Both the position numbers and the translations under genes were made by a program. Positions 27,474 through 37,337 of a stretch of DNA of 64,000 bases are shown piece by piece. The stretch is from Planctomycetota bacterium (GTDB lineage Bacteria > Planctomycetota > JAJSAM01 > JAJVHW01). Numbering within the stretch: the stretch's first letter is position 1; the number at the start of each line of letters is the position of its first letter. The stretch spans positions 59,225 to 123,224 of the forward strand of contig JAJRPF010000052.1 in the NCBI GenBank assembly GCA_024280885.1, in the 5' to 3' direction. The notes beneath the pieces are model-generated. The model searched no databases and was not told where the DNA came from. It worked only from the letters and a program-made list of their open reading frames with translations.

Positions 27474-28514
27474 ATGGACTTGTCCCTCACGCAGATCGCG
27501 GAACTGACCGGCGGCCGACTGGCCGGCGACGGCGACCGCATCATTTCCCGCGTCCGGCCCGTTCACGAGGCGGGCCCGGGCGAACTCGCGTTCGTCGCCA
27601 ACGAGAAGGCGCGCGCCGCCGCCCTGACGTGTAAGGCCGAGGCGCTGATCGTCGCCGACGGCCTGACCGTCGAAGGCCACCAGGTCGTCTTCCACGAGAA
27701 CCCGTTCGCAGCCATCTCGGCCGTGATTGCCGTACTCTACCCGGAGCCGAAGGCGGAGCCCGGTGTGCACGCGATGGCCGTCGTCGATCCGACGGCGACA
27801 CTGGGTGAAGGCGTCTCCGTGGCGCCGTTCGCGACAATCGGCGCTGGCGCGATCATCGGCGACGGCTCCCGGATCGGCACCGGAGCGGTGATCGGCGACG
27901 GGGTCATTCTCGGCGCCCGCGCACGCATCCATCCGCGTGCGGTGATCTACACGCGCGTCACCATGGGAGACGACTGCGAGATCCACTCGGGCGCGGTGCT
28001 CGGCGCCGACGGGTTCGGCTTCACGTCCGTCGATGGTCAGCACGTGAAGGTGCCGCAGGTCGGCGGCGTCGAGCTCGGCAACGACGTCGAGGTCGGGGCG
28101 AACTCCTGCATCGACGCGGGCACGCTCGCCCCGACGCGCATCGGCGACAACACGAAGATCGACGACCTCGTGATGATCGGTCACAACAACCAGATCGGAC
28201 AGCGCGTCATGCTGTGCGGGCAGGTCGGGTTGGCGGGTAGCAATATCATCGAGGACGACGTGATCCTGACGGGCCAGACCGGCGTCTCGGGGCATCTGGT
28301 CGTCGGCAAGGGCGCGATCTCGGCGGCCAAGACGGGCATCCTGCGCGACGTGAAGCCCGGGCACCGTGTCGCGGGGACACCGCCGATGCCGCTAGAACTG
28401 TGGCGACGCGTGTGGAAGGCCAGTCAGCACCTGCCCGACATGCGGCGCGAGATGAAGGCGATGCTCCGGCGGATCGACGACCTCGAGCGCCTTGTGGACA
28501 CTGAGGCGCCGTGA
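27474..28514 (+). CDS. lpxD: UDP-3-O-acylglucosamine N-acyltransferase
   Basis: LTQIAELTGGRLAGDGDRIISRV; hexapeptide repeats; GDDCEIHSGAVLGADGFGF; IAHNN-type motif MIGHNNQIG. Confidence 0.95.
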   Translation: MDLSLTQIAELTGGRLAGDGDRIISRVRPVHEAGPGELAFVANEKARAAALTCKAEALIVADGLTVEGHQVVFHENPFAAISAVIAVLYPEPKAEPGVHAMAVVDPTATLGEGVSVAPFATIGAGAIIGDGSRIGTGAVIGDGVILGARARIHPRAVIYTRVTMGDDCEIHSGAVLGADGFGFTSVDGQHVKVPQVGGVELGNDVEVGANSCIDAGTLAPTRIGDNTKIDDLVMIGHNNQIGQRVMLCGQVGLAGSNIIEDDVILTGQTGVSGHLVVGKGAISAAKTGILRDVKPGHRVAGTPPMPLELWRRVWKASQHLPDMRREMKAMLRRIDDLERLVDTEAP

Positions 28515-28556
28515 GCGTGGCACGGGGTCTGCGAAGGCAGACCCCGTTCCACGCTC
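28513..28556. repeat. Near-perfect 20-bp hairpin overlapping the lpxD stop
   Basis: GAGCGTGGCACGGGGTCTGC-GAAG-GCAGACCCCGTTCCACGCTC, one mismatch. Confidence 0.85.
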
Positions 28557-28566
28557 GTATTGCGCT

Positions 28567-28749
28567 TGTGGCGACTCCGTCGCCACCCCTCGCTTCGCTC
28601 GGGTGTTCGGATTCGGTCGCGGCTCCGGCTGCTTCAACTGGGCCCGCGGTCGGAGGTCGATGCCTCGCATTGGGTCGGAGCCACGACGTTGGACTGAACG
28701 CGTCACGAGGACGGGTTTCGCAGGCGGAATCCACTCCCTGCACCTCACG
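28567..28749 (+). repeat. Dispersed repeat family B, copy 1
   Basis: Core GTGTTCGGATTCGGTCGCGGCTCCGGCTGCTTCAACTGGG; homologous to 29119-29312 (inverted) and ~63866-64000. Confidence 0.85.
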
Positions 28750-29118
28750 TAACTGGTGAACCGGGGTCGAGCTCGGCGGTGTTGCGTCTGTGCCGACTCC
28801 GCCTCCCCAACGCCCCCGCACACAAGACAAGGCCCGGTCTGGAACCGATTGGTCCCGAGTCAGGCGGGGAGGGCGGCGGTGGTCCTCGATGGGTGTGGCT
28901 CTTCAGAGGGTACCCGGGCTTCGGCGCTCGATCTGGCTCAGGCTGGCAACCCAACGGAGCGCCGCAGACCGGGGACCCGGAGACACGTGCGAGTTTGCCA
29001 GCCTCCGGTGGAGCTCGGCGACAGCCGCGATGGCCAGCCGGCCGACAGTTCCGAAGGGCTTGCGGAAGCTGAGCGCGGGGCGCGCTGTGTGGCTTCGCAC
29101 TCAGCGTGACGCGCGCGG

Positions 29119-29312
29119 TGAGGTGCAGGGAGCGGATTCCGCCTGCGAAACCCGCCCTTGTGACGGGCGTACTGGCGCGTCGAGGTGACGACCCGATGCG
29201 GGGCCGCGACCTCCGACCGCACCCCCAGTTGAAGCAGCCGGAGCCGCGACGGAAGCCGAACACCCGAGCGAAGCGAGGGGTGCCGACGGAGTCGGCACAG
29301 ACGCAACACCGC
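29119..29312 (-). repeat. Dispersed repeat family B, copy 2 (inverted)
   Basis: Reverse complement GTGTTGCGTCTGTGCCGACTCCGTCGGCACCCCTCGCTTCGCTCGGGTGTTCGGCTTCCGTCGCGGCTCCGGCTGCTTCAACTGGGGG...; flanked by ~47-bp direct repeats 29073-29119 and 29311-29358. Confidence 0.85.
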
Positions 29313-29369
29313 GCGGGGCGCGCTGTGTGCGCCTCGCACGCAGCGTGAAGTGCGCGGTCGCGGCGGCGG

Positions 29370-31109
29370 TCACATCGCTTCGGGGGCGGCCATGCCGATC
29401 AGTGACAAGGCGTTTGCCAGGGTCTGCTTCACCGCGCTGGCCAGGGCGAGTCGGGCGCGGGCGGTCTCGGGGTCGTCGCAATTGACTTTCAGCGCTGGGT
29501 CCTTGTTGCCCTTCGCGTACCACGAGCTGAAGGCGCGGCAGAGGTCGAGCGCGTAGCCCGCGATCCAATGCGGTTCGTTGCGCGCGCCGGCGTGGCGGAC
29601 CTTCTCGGGGAACTGGGAGAGGAGGAGGGCGACCTGCCATTCCGCCTCGGTCGTGAGCAGCGCTGGGGCCGCGCCCGCCGTCTCGACACCGGACTTGCGG
29701 ATGATGCTCGCGATCCGCGCGTGCTGGTACTGGCAATACGGGCCGGTGTCGCCCTCGAAGGCGAGCAGTCGCTCCCAGTCGAACTCGACGTCCTTCACGC
29801 GTTCGCGCGACAGATCCGCGAAGATGATGGCGCCGTAGCCGACCTGGCGCGCGACCTCGCGGCGTTGCTCCGCGGGCATGTCCGTGTTCTTCTCGGTGAT
29901 GACGGCTTCGATTTGGTCCGCCGCACGATCGAGGACCTCGTGCAAGAGCGTCACGTTGCCGCCGCGCGACGACGTCTTCACACCTCCGAAACGGATCTGC
30001 CCGAAGGCCACATGCTCGAGGCGACCAGCGAACGGATAGCCCGCCTTCTCGACCACCTTGAACCACTGCCTGAAGTGCAGCGTCTGCCCCTTGCCGACGA
30101 CGTAGAGCGCGCGGTCGAACGACCACTCTTCGTGACGGTGCACCGCCGACGCGATGTCGCGCGTGGCGTAGAGAGTTGCGCCGTCTTGCTTGCGGAGCAG
30201 GCACGGTGGCATCTGCTCGTCTGCCAGTTCCACGACGACGGCGCCGTCGGAGAGAGTCGTGAGCCCCTTGGCCGCGAGGTCGGCGAGCACCGGGTCCATG
30301 CGGTCTTCGTAGAAACTCTCGCCGTAGAGGGCGTCGAAGGTGACGCCGATCCGCGAGAAGACCTCCTCGAACTCCGCCAGCGAGATCTCGCGGAAACGCG
30401 ACCACAGGGCACGCGCCTCGACGTCTCCGCCCTCGAGTTTCGCGAACCACTCGCGGGCCAGGACGTCGAGCGCCGGGTCTTCCTTCAGCGCCTCGCGATA
30501 CCGGACATAGAGCGCGTTGAGCTTGGTGACACCGTCTTCCGCAAGGTCCACGCCCTCGGGTTCGCCCCACATCTTCCACGCGGCGATGAGCATCCCATGC
30601 GTCGTCCCCCAGTCGCCGAGGAAGTTGAACCCGACAACCCGCCAGCCAAGCGCCGCGTAGATCGAGCACAGCGCCTTCCCGATCATGGTCGAACGGATGT
30701 GGTGGTACGCCAGGTGCTTGCTGATATTCGGTGACGAGTAGTCGATGACGACGGTTAGTTGACGGCCATCAGCGTCGACCGCCGGCCGGGCCGCGTGCCC
30801 GAACGTCGCGCCGCGCTCGGCAATCTCTCCGAGCAGGTTCGTGAGGAAGACGGGCCGGTCGAGACGGAAGTTCACGAAGGGCCCGGACGCCTCGGCAGAG
30901 GCGAGACCGTTCCCCGGGTCGAACGCGTCCACCACCTGCTGCGCTAGGCGCGAAGGGGCATTGCGGAGGACCTTCGCGAACGGGAACATCGGCACAGCGA
31001 AATCGCCCATGGCGGGGTCGGGCGGCGTGCCGATGGCAACCTTCGTGTCGGCGGGCAAGTCGAGAGCGCGCACAATCGTCGCGCGGACGGCATCGGTGAA
31101 ACTGCTCAT
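29370..31109 (-). CDS. argS: Arginyl-tRNA synthetase
   Basis: VVIDYSSPNISKHLAYHHIRSTMIGKAL, class I argS signature; DALR-type C-terminus. Confidence 0.95.
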   Translation of the reverse strand: MSSFTDAVRATIVRALDLPADTKVAIGTPPDPAMGDFAVPMFPFAKVLRNAPSRLAQQVVDAFDPGNGLASAEASGPFVNFRLDRPVFLTNLLGEIAERGATFGHAARPAVDADGRQLTVVIDYSSPNISKHLAYHHIRSTMIGKALCSIYAALGWRVVGFNFLGDWGTTHGMLIAAWKMWGEPEGVDLAEDGVTKLNALYVRYREALKEDPALDVLAREWFAKLEGGDVEARALWSRFREISLAEFEEVFSRIGVTFDALYGESFYEDRMDPVLADLAAKGLTTLSDGAVVVELADEQMPPCLLRKQDGATLYATRDIASAVHRHEEWSFDRALYVVGKGQTLHFRQWFKVVEKAGYPFAGRLEHVAFGQIRFGGVKTSSRGGNVTLLHEVLDRAADQIEAVITEKNTDMPAEQRREVARQVGYGAIIFADLSRERVKDVEFDWERLLAFEGDTGPYCQYQHARIASIIRKSGVETAGAAPALLTTEAEWQVALLLSQFPEKVRHAGARNEPHWIAGYALDLCRAFSSWYAKGNKDPALKVNCDDPETARARLALASAVKQTLANALSLIGMAAPEAM

Positions 31110-31214
31110 GGGTCTCCCACCGCGCGGCGCTCGCGGGCCGCGCACCCGCTCTCGGGTTGGTCTGGCGGCGCCGCCCACCCGGCGTGGGGGAGCAGGCGCC
31201 GCAGCGAACCGCTC

Positions 31215-32561
31215 ATGATGCCGCGTTCGGTCGGCGCAATCGGAAGGAAACCGCGCATCGGAGCGCGCAGCGGCACACGAGGCTTCGGGGGATCATGCGC
31301 GTGCTCGCGAGCGCAGTTGGGCTCGCCGGGCGCCCGCGCTCATCTGGGAGCGCGCGTGTCGGCGGCCGGGGTGGTACGCTCATGTACTGCGGCGCGGCAC
31401 AACGCTCTCGCCGCTGACCGGAGGCCGAAGCTGGACCCCTACGGCGACCCCACGATCACCACCGCACGCGCGCCTCGCGGGGCGTGGCCGCTGGCGCGTT
31501 TTCTCGGCGCCGACGTCTACCTGCACTGGTCGATGGTGCTCATCCCGTTCACGCTCGTCACCGTCATCGCGGCATCGCCGGTGGGAGCCCACGAGGGCGA
31601 CGCCCTGATGTGGACAGCGCTGTGGTCAGCCGTGGCAACCGCAGTCATCTGGACGCATTGCTACGCGCACCTGTGGACTTCGGGAACGATCGCTGCCGGC
31701 GCAGGAGTCATCCTGCTCACTCCGTTTGCGCCGCTGACGCACGACGCGGGGCTGCGCCACGGCAGTTCGACTCCGGCCGGCCGTTCGGCGCACACCGGGT
31801 GGGAGCACGACCCACGGCAAGAGTTGCGCTCCGCCCTCGCAGGTCCGGCGTCGCACGCATTCTGGTTTCTGATCGCACTCCTCGTCTCGAAGAACGTCGC
31901 TTGGCACTCCACCGGCGGACAGATGCTGCATCAGTTCATGCTGATCAACGTCGCGCTCTGGGCGGCCAATCTGCTCCCGTTCCACCCGATGGACGGAGGA
32001 CGGATCTTGCGCGCGGCACTCACGCCGTCGATCGGCGCAGCGCGGGCCGAAGCATGGACCGCCTCGGCCGGGTATGGCGGCGCCGTCTCGCTCGGTTTCG
32101 GTGGCCTGGCACTGCTCAGGACCGGTAATCCGGAGATCGCTCCCTGGGCCATCTTCGCGGTCGCCGTTGGCGCCCTCACCCTGACGGCATCGCAGCGCGC
32201 TCTCTTCTCAGCGCAGTTCCGGGCGCACAGTGCGCGCTTGGCAGAGGCACACGACACGGAAGTTCACGAGACAGAATCTCGCGCCGACAGGGCGACCGTC
32301 AAGACCGGTATCGTGCCTGACTTTCTCGACGAGCAGGCTCTCGCACGCCTCGTCCGCGACGGCACGCCGAACGAGACCTCGGCCCCGACAGGCCAAGCAG
32401 TCGAGTCCGACGAAGAGCGCCGACAGCGACTGCAGGATCGGATCGACGCCCTACTCGATCGGATCAACGAAGTCGGCGGTCTGGCCGGTCTCACGCCCGA
32501 GGAGCGTCACGAGCTCGCCGAGGCCAGCGCAATGCTGCGGCGCGAGACCGCCGAGGGCTGA
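31215..32561 (+). CDS. M50-like (site-2 protease-like) membrane protein with altered HExxH; true start uncertain
   Basis: ARFLGADVYLHWSMVLIPFTLV; AVIWTHCYAHLW at the HExxH position; NLLPFHPMDGGRIL motif. Confidence 0.75.
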   Translation: MMPRSVGAIGRKPRIGARSGTRGFGGSCACSRAQLGSPGARAHLGARVSAAGVVRSCTAARHNALAADRRPKLDPYGDPTITTARAPRGAWPLARFLGADVYLHWSMVLIPFTLVTVIAASPVGAHEGDALMWTALWSAVATAVIWTHCYAHLWTSGTIAAGAGVILLTPFAPLTHDAGLRHGSSTPAGRSAHTGWEHDPRQELRSALAGPASHAFWFLIALLVSKNVAWHSTGGQMLHQFMLINVALWAANLLPFHPMDGGRILRAALTPSIGAARAEAWTASAGYGGAVSLGFGGLALLRTGNPEIAPWAIFAVAVGALTLTASQRALFSAQFRAHSARLAEAHDTEVHETESRADRATVKTGIVPDFLDEQALARLVRDGTPNETSAPTGQAVESDEERRQRLQDRIDALLDRINEVGGLAGLTPEERHELAEASAMLRRETAEG

Positions 32562-32613
32562 GGCGGAGCGGCTCCGCGTGTGTGCTGCCCGAGCTACCGT
32601 GCCACGAGATACC

Positions 32614-32696
32614 GTGCCAGGCTCAATTTCTCGGCCGGGCTGCCCGCTCAACAACGGCGGCAGCCATCTCTCCGACCAAAAAACTGAGCCTGGCAC
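32614..32696. repeat. Inverted-repeat (REP/BIME-like) element
   Basis: GTGCCAGGCTCAATTT (32614-32629) versus AAACTGAGCCTGGCAC (32681-32696), 15/16 complementary. Confidence 0.75.
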
Positions 32697-32753
32697 GCTC
32701 TCTCGGGCACGCCTTCCCCTCGGTCGGTCGATTGGCGCAGGCTGAGTTTCGTC

Positions 32754-33761
32754 ATGCCTGAATCCATGCCCGCTGGCGGCTATCTCAGCGACTACCTGCT
32801 CTTCTGGTACGTCGTCGCGACGCTGGTTCTCTTCGCGCTCACCGCGTGGCGCGCGGAGCGACGAGTACTCGCCATCGCGCTCACCGGAGCCGGGTGCATC
32901 GCGTCTGTCCTGCTCATCGGCGAGACGTCGCTGCGCTACCTCGGAGACGCGCCGAATGACGGGCTCCCCACGCTCACATCGCGCGCGTGGTATCTGCGCC
33001 ACTGGAAGGCGGAACAGAACACGCACGGTGTGCGCGGCGACGACTGGGAGGACGCGGCCCCGGGGGTCGGCGCGACCGGAGACGCGCGCACCATCGTGCT
33101 GGGTGACGACGTCGTGGCCGGCTACGGGGTCGCAGACTTCGATGAGTGCGTGGGCCCGCTGCTCGGCCGTCTACACCCGGAACTCGAAGTGGTCGGCGTC
33201 GGCGTGCCGACGTGGAATACCGGGCAGCAGTTGCAGTGGCTGGCCGCCAACGCTGCGACTCTCGGCGCGACGCGCGTGCTCCTCGTCTACTCCGCAGACG
33301 ACGCGGTCGATCTGTTGCCGCCGGAGCAGCAACTCGACGTGCAAACGTTGTCAGAGGAGCGCTCGACCGTCTTCAACCCGGCTCGCTCGTTCGTCGGAGA
33401 CAGGTTGTGGTTCCGCTCGATGATGGACGACTCGCCGTGGTGGGCGGATCGCGTGGCGCTGCGCGGCGAGGGGACGCGGCTGAGGCAAGAAGAGCGCATG
33501 CGCCGGATCACGAACGTCTGCGCGCGGATCGGCGTTCCACTCGACGTGGCGATCGTGCCATGGCCGGGCAATGGCGAGTCGGAGCGCGCGCACCGCAGCT
33601 TGGCGCTCGATATGTGGAGGCGGGTCGGCGCGCGGCGCGTGGTCGATCTGGCACCACGACTCGATCCGACGCAACGTGTGAGTCGCTGGGCGCCCTGGCC
33701 TGACGAGGGTGCGCATGCGGCACTCGCCGCTTTGTTGAGCGCCGAGTTCTTCCGCAACTGA
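32754..33761 (+). CDS. SGNH/GDSL-hydrolase-like membrane protein
   Basis: N-terminal TMs; IVLGDDVVAGYGVAD...VVGVGVPTWNTGQQLQWL.. Confidence 0.6.
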   Translation: MPESMPAGGYLSDYLLFWYVVATLVLFALTAWRAERRVLAIALTGAGCIASVLLIGETSLRYLGDAPNDGLPTLTSRAWYLRHWKAEQNTHGVRGDDWEDAAPGVGATGDARTIVLGDDVVAGYGVADFDECVGPLLGRLHPELEVVGVGVPTWNTGQQLQWLAANAATLGATRVLLVYSADDAVDLLPPEQQLDVQTLSEERSTVFNPARSFVGDRLWFRSMMDDSPWWADRVALRGEGTRLRQEERMRRITNVCARIGVPLDVAIVPWPGNGESERAHRSLALDMWRRVGARRVVDLAPRLDPTQRVSRWAPWPDEGAHAALAALLSAEFFRN

Positions 33762-33834
33762 GCGCGGGCGCAGAGGGAGCGGCACCGGGGGTCGCGGGGG
33801 TCGGGCGGTCTCTCTGAGAGCGTGCGGCGTCAGC

Positions 33835-34779
33835 TCAAGCGGACGCTTGGATCGCCGTGATGCACGCCGCGTCGACGATGTCGTCAACCGAACACCCACG
33901 CGAGAGATCATTCATCGGCTTCGCGAGCCCCTGCAGTATCGGGCCGACGGCCGCCGCACCGCCCAAGCGTTGCGCCAGTTTGTAGGCGATATTGCCGGCG
34001 TCGAGAGTCGGGAAGACGAGCACGTTCGCGCGACCGGCGAGCGCACTGCCCGGAGCCTTCTGTTCCGCGACCTCAGGGACCAGCGCAGCGTCGGCCTGCA
34101 CTTCGCCGTCGAGCACCAGGTCGGGCGCGCGCTCGCGCACCAACGCCGTCGCGCGAACGACCTTGTCGACGTCCGGATGCGCAGCGCTGCCCTTGGTCGA
34201 AAAGCTCAGCATCGCCACGCGGGGCTCGGTCTCGATGACCGTGCGGAGACTCGCGGCGCCCGCGATCGCGATGTCTGCCAGCTGTTCGGCACTCGGGTTC
34301 GGGACGACCCCGGCATCAGTGAAGAGGAACGCTCCGCCGGCGCCCATCCCGGGAACGCGCGCCGGCGGGAACGCCATCAGGAAGAACGACGACACCGTCG
34401 CGAGACCGGGGGCCAGACCGATCCCGACGAGCGCGGCACGCAGCGTCGCCGCTGTCGTTGCGACGGCCCCTGCGACCGCGCCGTCGGCATCGCCTTCGCG
34501 GACCATGAGAGCGGCGAAGAGGAGTGGGTCGGCGACGATGGCCGCGTGCGCGTCGGCAACCGTCCACCCCTTGTGCGCCCGCGCTGCTGCGAGCACTTCG
34601 GCGTAACGATCGACGTGCGCCGCCACCAAGGCCGCATCCGGCAGCACGGGTTCGGCCAACCCATCTGCGCGGAGACGCTCCGCAGCCGCGACGATGCGCG
34701 GATCCGTGACCTCGGGCAGCACGATGCGGCGCGGGACGGCAGCCGCCCGCTCACGGATCCGCGCGAGGACTGCGCTCAC
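33835..34779 (-). CDS. pta: Phosphate acetyltransferase-like protein
   Basis: [29 protein letters not shown]...; [64 protein letters not shown]. Confidence 0.92.
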   Translation of the reverse strand: MSAVLARIRERAAAVPRRIVLPEVTDPRIVAAAERLRADGLAEPVLPDAALVAAHVDRYAEVLAAARAHKGWTVADAHAAIVADPLLFAALMVREGDADGAVAGAVATTAATLRAALVGIGLAPGLATVSSFFLMAFPPARVPGMGAGGAFLFTDAGVVPNPSAEQLADIAIAGAASLRTVIETEPRVAMLSFSTKGSAAHPDVDKVVRATALVRERAPDLVLDGEVQADAALVPEVAEQKAPGSALAGRANVLVFPTLDAGNIAYKLAQRLGGAAAVGPILQGLAKPMNDLSRGCSVDDIVDAACITAIQASA

Positions 34780-36653
34780 GCGCTGTCGGTCCCCGCGCCG
34801 TCGCCGTCATCGATGCCATCGGCGCCATCATCCGACCCGTCGTGCACTCCGTAGAGACGCCCAACGCACTCGACGAGGCCGGTATCCACCGTGACCTCGG
34901 CCGAGAGCAGATATTGCGCGTACGTCTTGCCCTGCGCGTCGAGCAACAGAGACAGCGTCCCGCCGCCGCCGAGACTCTCGTGGAGCAGGAAGTTCATCGC
35001 CAGAAGGTTGGGGACCTCGTGGCGCTCGATGTCGCCCTCGCAGATGCCCTCGAAGCGCGTTTTGACAAACGCCGTCGTGAGGTTGCGGCGCATCCAGTCG
35101 TAGACCTCGGGCGAGCGCGCAATCACGCCGATGTTGCAGGTGTCGCCCTTGTCCCCGGAGCGCGCGAGACAGAGTTCTTCGAGGTGCACCATCGTGCGAC
35201 GCCCGGTGTTCGGCACGGACTCGCACGGAGCGTCGGGCGTGAACTCCGTCACAGCCCCGGTGGTCGGCGACAGTGACGACATCCGTTCTTCGCGATCGCC
35301 AACGACGATGCGCACGTCGAGCGCGGCGCGACCGATCAGTGCGGGCCAGTAGCCGACGACACCCGAGACGCGGGGACGCCCCTGGTCGGCGAGATACGTG
35401 ATGCCCGGGACCGTCGCGAGTACGCGCGGCACCAGTTGCACGGCGAATTGCGATTCGATCTTCTCGCGATCGTCGTCGCGCACGGCGACCTGCAGAAGCA
35501 CCTCGGACGGTTCGTCGTCGTCGGAGAGCGCAGGATGCCCGCCGTTCCAGCCGATCGCGCATGTGCGCGCGTCCTCGTAGCTTTCCTCGCCCCCGGCGGC
35601 GTACCAGAACGCGTCCGCGACACGCTCGGCCTTCTCGAGCGCCAGAGGGCCCGAGATGAGGAGCCGCCCGAACGCGCGATACCCGGTCGAGAACGAGATC
35701 GAGACCTTCAACTTCTCCGGCGCCGGGGCCCCCTTCGCCCCCGTCACGCGCACGCGGTCCGGACCGTCGTCGGTGAGCTGAATGGAGTCGAAGCGAGCGA
35801 CGCAATCCGGCGCAAGGTAGTGCGGTGAACCCATCTCGTAGACGAGCTGCTCACTGACCGTATGCACACTGACCAATCCGCCGGTCCCGGGGTGCTTCGT
35901 CACAACGAACGAACCGTCGGCATGCGCCTCGATGAGCGGGTAGCCCATGTCGTGGTACGACTCGACGAGATGCCAGTCCGTGAAGTTGCCGCCGGTCGCC
36001 TGCGTGCCGCACTCGATGATGTGGCCGGCGATGACCCCGGCCGCGATGCGATCCCAATCGTCCTCGGCCCAGCCGAATTCGTGGATCATCGGCGCGAGCG
36101 TGACCGCGGTGTCGGTGACCCGGCCCGCGATCACGACGTTGGCGCCCATCTCGAGCGCCTTCGCGATCGGGCGTGCACCGAGGTAGACGTTGGCCGAGAG
36201 CACGTCGGCGCGCACCGTGCTGAGCGCCTCGCCGGTGTCCATGTGCGCGAGCTCTTCGTCGCCCGCGAGCAGGCCGTCGAGATCGTCGAAGATGTCGTCA
36301 CCGAGCACAACGCCGACACGCACCTGATCCGCGATGCCGAGTTCCTCGGCGAGCGCTTCGAGCGCGTCGCGACACGCCAGCGGGTTCACGCCCCCGGCGT
36401 TGCTGATGATCGTGACGCCCTTCTCGACACACGCCGGGAGTACGTCCCGCATTTGCTGCAGGAAGTCGGCGGCGAAACCGCGCGCGGGATCGCGCTGACG
36501 CTGCTTCTGCAGGATCGCCATCGTCACCTCGGCCAGGTAGTCCATGACCAGGTAGTCGATGGGCCCACCCTCGACCTGCCGCCGGGCAGCCGTGGGGTCG
36601 TCGCCCCAGAATCCGCCGCAGTTGGCGATCACGATTCGGTCCTTCGAGCTCAA
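34776..36653 (-). CDS. AtuA-like / DUF1446 acyclic terpene utilisation family protein
   Basis: [73 protein letters not shown]. Possibly TTG start. Confidence 0.9.
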   Translation of the reverse strand: MSSKDRIVIANCGGFWGDDPTAARRQVEGGPIDYLVMDYLAEVTMAILQKQRQRDPARGFAADFLQQMRDVLPACVEKGVTIISNAGGVNPLACRDALEALAEELGIADQVRVGVVLGDDIFDDLDGLLAGDEELAHMDTGEALSTVRADVLSANVYLGARPIAKALEMGANVVIAGRVTDTAVTLAPMIHEFGWAEDDWDRIAAGVIAGHIIECGTQATGGNFTDWHLVESYHDMGYPLIEAHADGSFVVTKHPGTGGLVSVHTVSEQLVYEMGSPHYLAPDCVARFDSIQLTDDGPDRVRVTGAKGAPAPEKLKVSISFSTGYRAFGRLLISGPLALEKAERVADAFWYAAGGEESYEDARTCAIGWNGGHPALSDDDEPSEVLLQVAVRDDDREKIESQFAVQLVPRVLATVPGITYLADQGRPRVSGVVGYWPALIGRAALDVRIVVGDREERMSSLSPTTGAVTEFTPDAPCESVPNTGRRTMVHLEELCLARSGDKGDTCNIGVIARSPEVYDWMRRNLTTAFVKTRFEGICEGDIERHEVPNLLAMNFLLHESLGGGGTLSLLLDAQGKTYAQYLLSAEVTVDTGLVECVGRLYGVHDGSDDGADGIDDGDGAGTDSA

Positions 36654-36775
36654 CGCGCACCTCCGATGTCAAGCGATGTCAGGGGCACGGGATTCTACGC
36701 TGCGGGCAGCAGATCGCGCCGAGGAGCGTGGGGGACTCTCGATGTCGCGGGTAATCAACGGGAGACAGGTCACGC

Positions 36776-37333
36776 CTACGCCTGGTGGATGCGCACCTCG
36801 ACTGCGCCGTCGTCGCCCTCGTACGCATCCACGACGAAGCGCCCGAGCGCGGAGTCGGCGGGCCCGCCGAGGGACGCGCCGTCGAGCCTCCACTCGGAGG
36901 CGCAGCCTGGGCAGCGCAATCGGTCGGCGGCGCGGCTCCAGAGAATGTCGCTCGCATCAGCGGGGCACTCGCATGTGCACGCGGCCCAGTGGTGCTCCGA
37001 CACGCGCACGAGAATGACGGGCTCGGGCAACTCGCCGCCGGTGACGAGCGCCGATTCTCCCACGTCCAGACGCCGATCGCCCAGATCGACGTTCCACGTG
37101 CCGGGCCCGCCGGGGCTCGCCGTAGCCATCTCGTCCGGTGGACGCGCAACGCGTTCGTAGTCGCCGGAGGACGGCGGCGGATCGGGCGGCAACGGGGGCG
37201 ACTCGCTCGCCGGCGACGGCGTACCGGCGTGCGCGCGATGCACGTCGTCGAGCCCGTCGCGGAGGCTGCGAAGCCCCTTCCCGAAGACCCCGAAGAGCCT
37301 GCGTCGCGAGACACCGCCGTCGTCGTTGCCCAC
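36776..37333 (-). CDS. Rieske-like protein with all-Cys ligand positions
   Basis: HHWAACTCECPADASDILWSRAADRLRCPGCASEWRLDGASLGGPADSALGRF; N-terminal SRRRLFGVFGKGLRSL; GTG start inferred. Confidence 0.65.
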   Translation of the reverse strand: MGNDDGGVSRRRLFGVFGKGLRSLRDGLDDVHRAHAGTPSPASESPPLPPDPPPSSGDYERVARPPDEMATASPGGPGTWNVDLGDRRLDVGESALVTGGELPEPVILVRVSEHHWAACTCECPADASDILWSRAADRLRCPGCASEWRLDGASLGGPADSALGRFVVDAYEGDDGAVEVRIHQA

Positions 37334-37337
37334 GATC

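Noticed and set aside
28567-29340. Small proteins from the repeats (e.g. FGFRRGSGCFNWG...RIGS)
   Set aside because: All frames are preserved because the repeat is conserved at nucleotide level; no consistent start/RBS, so coding is not supported.
29101-30669. 522-aa - strand ORF overlapping argS
   Set aside because: Out-of-frame shadow of argS extended through the repeat region.
33762-33834. Another family A/B repeat in the convergent gap between the SGNH and pta genes
   Set aside because: Only a short G-rich stretch; no match to the arms of either family.
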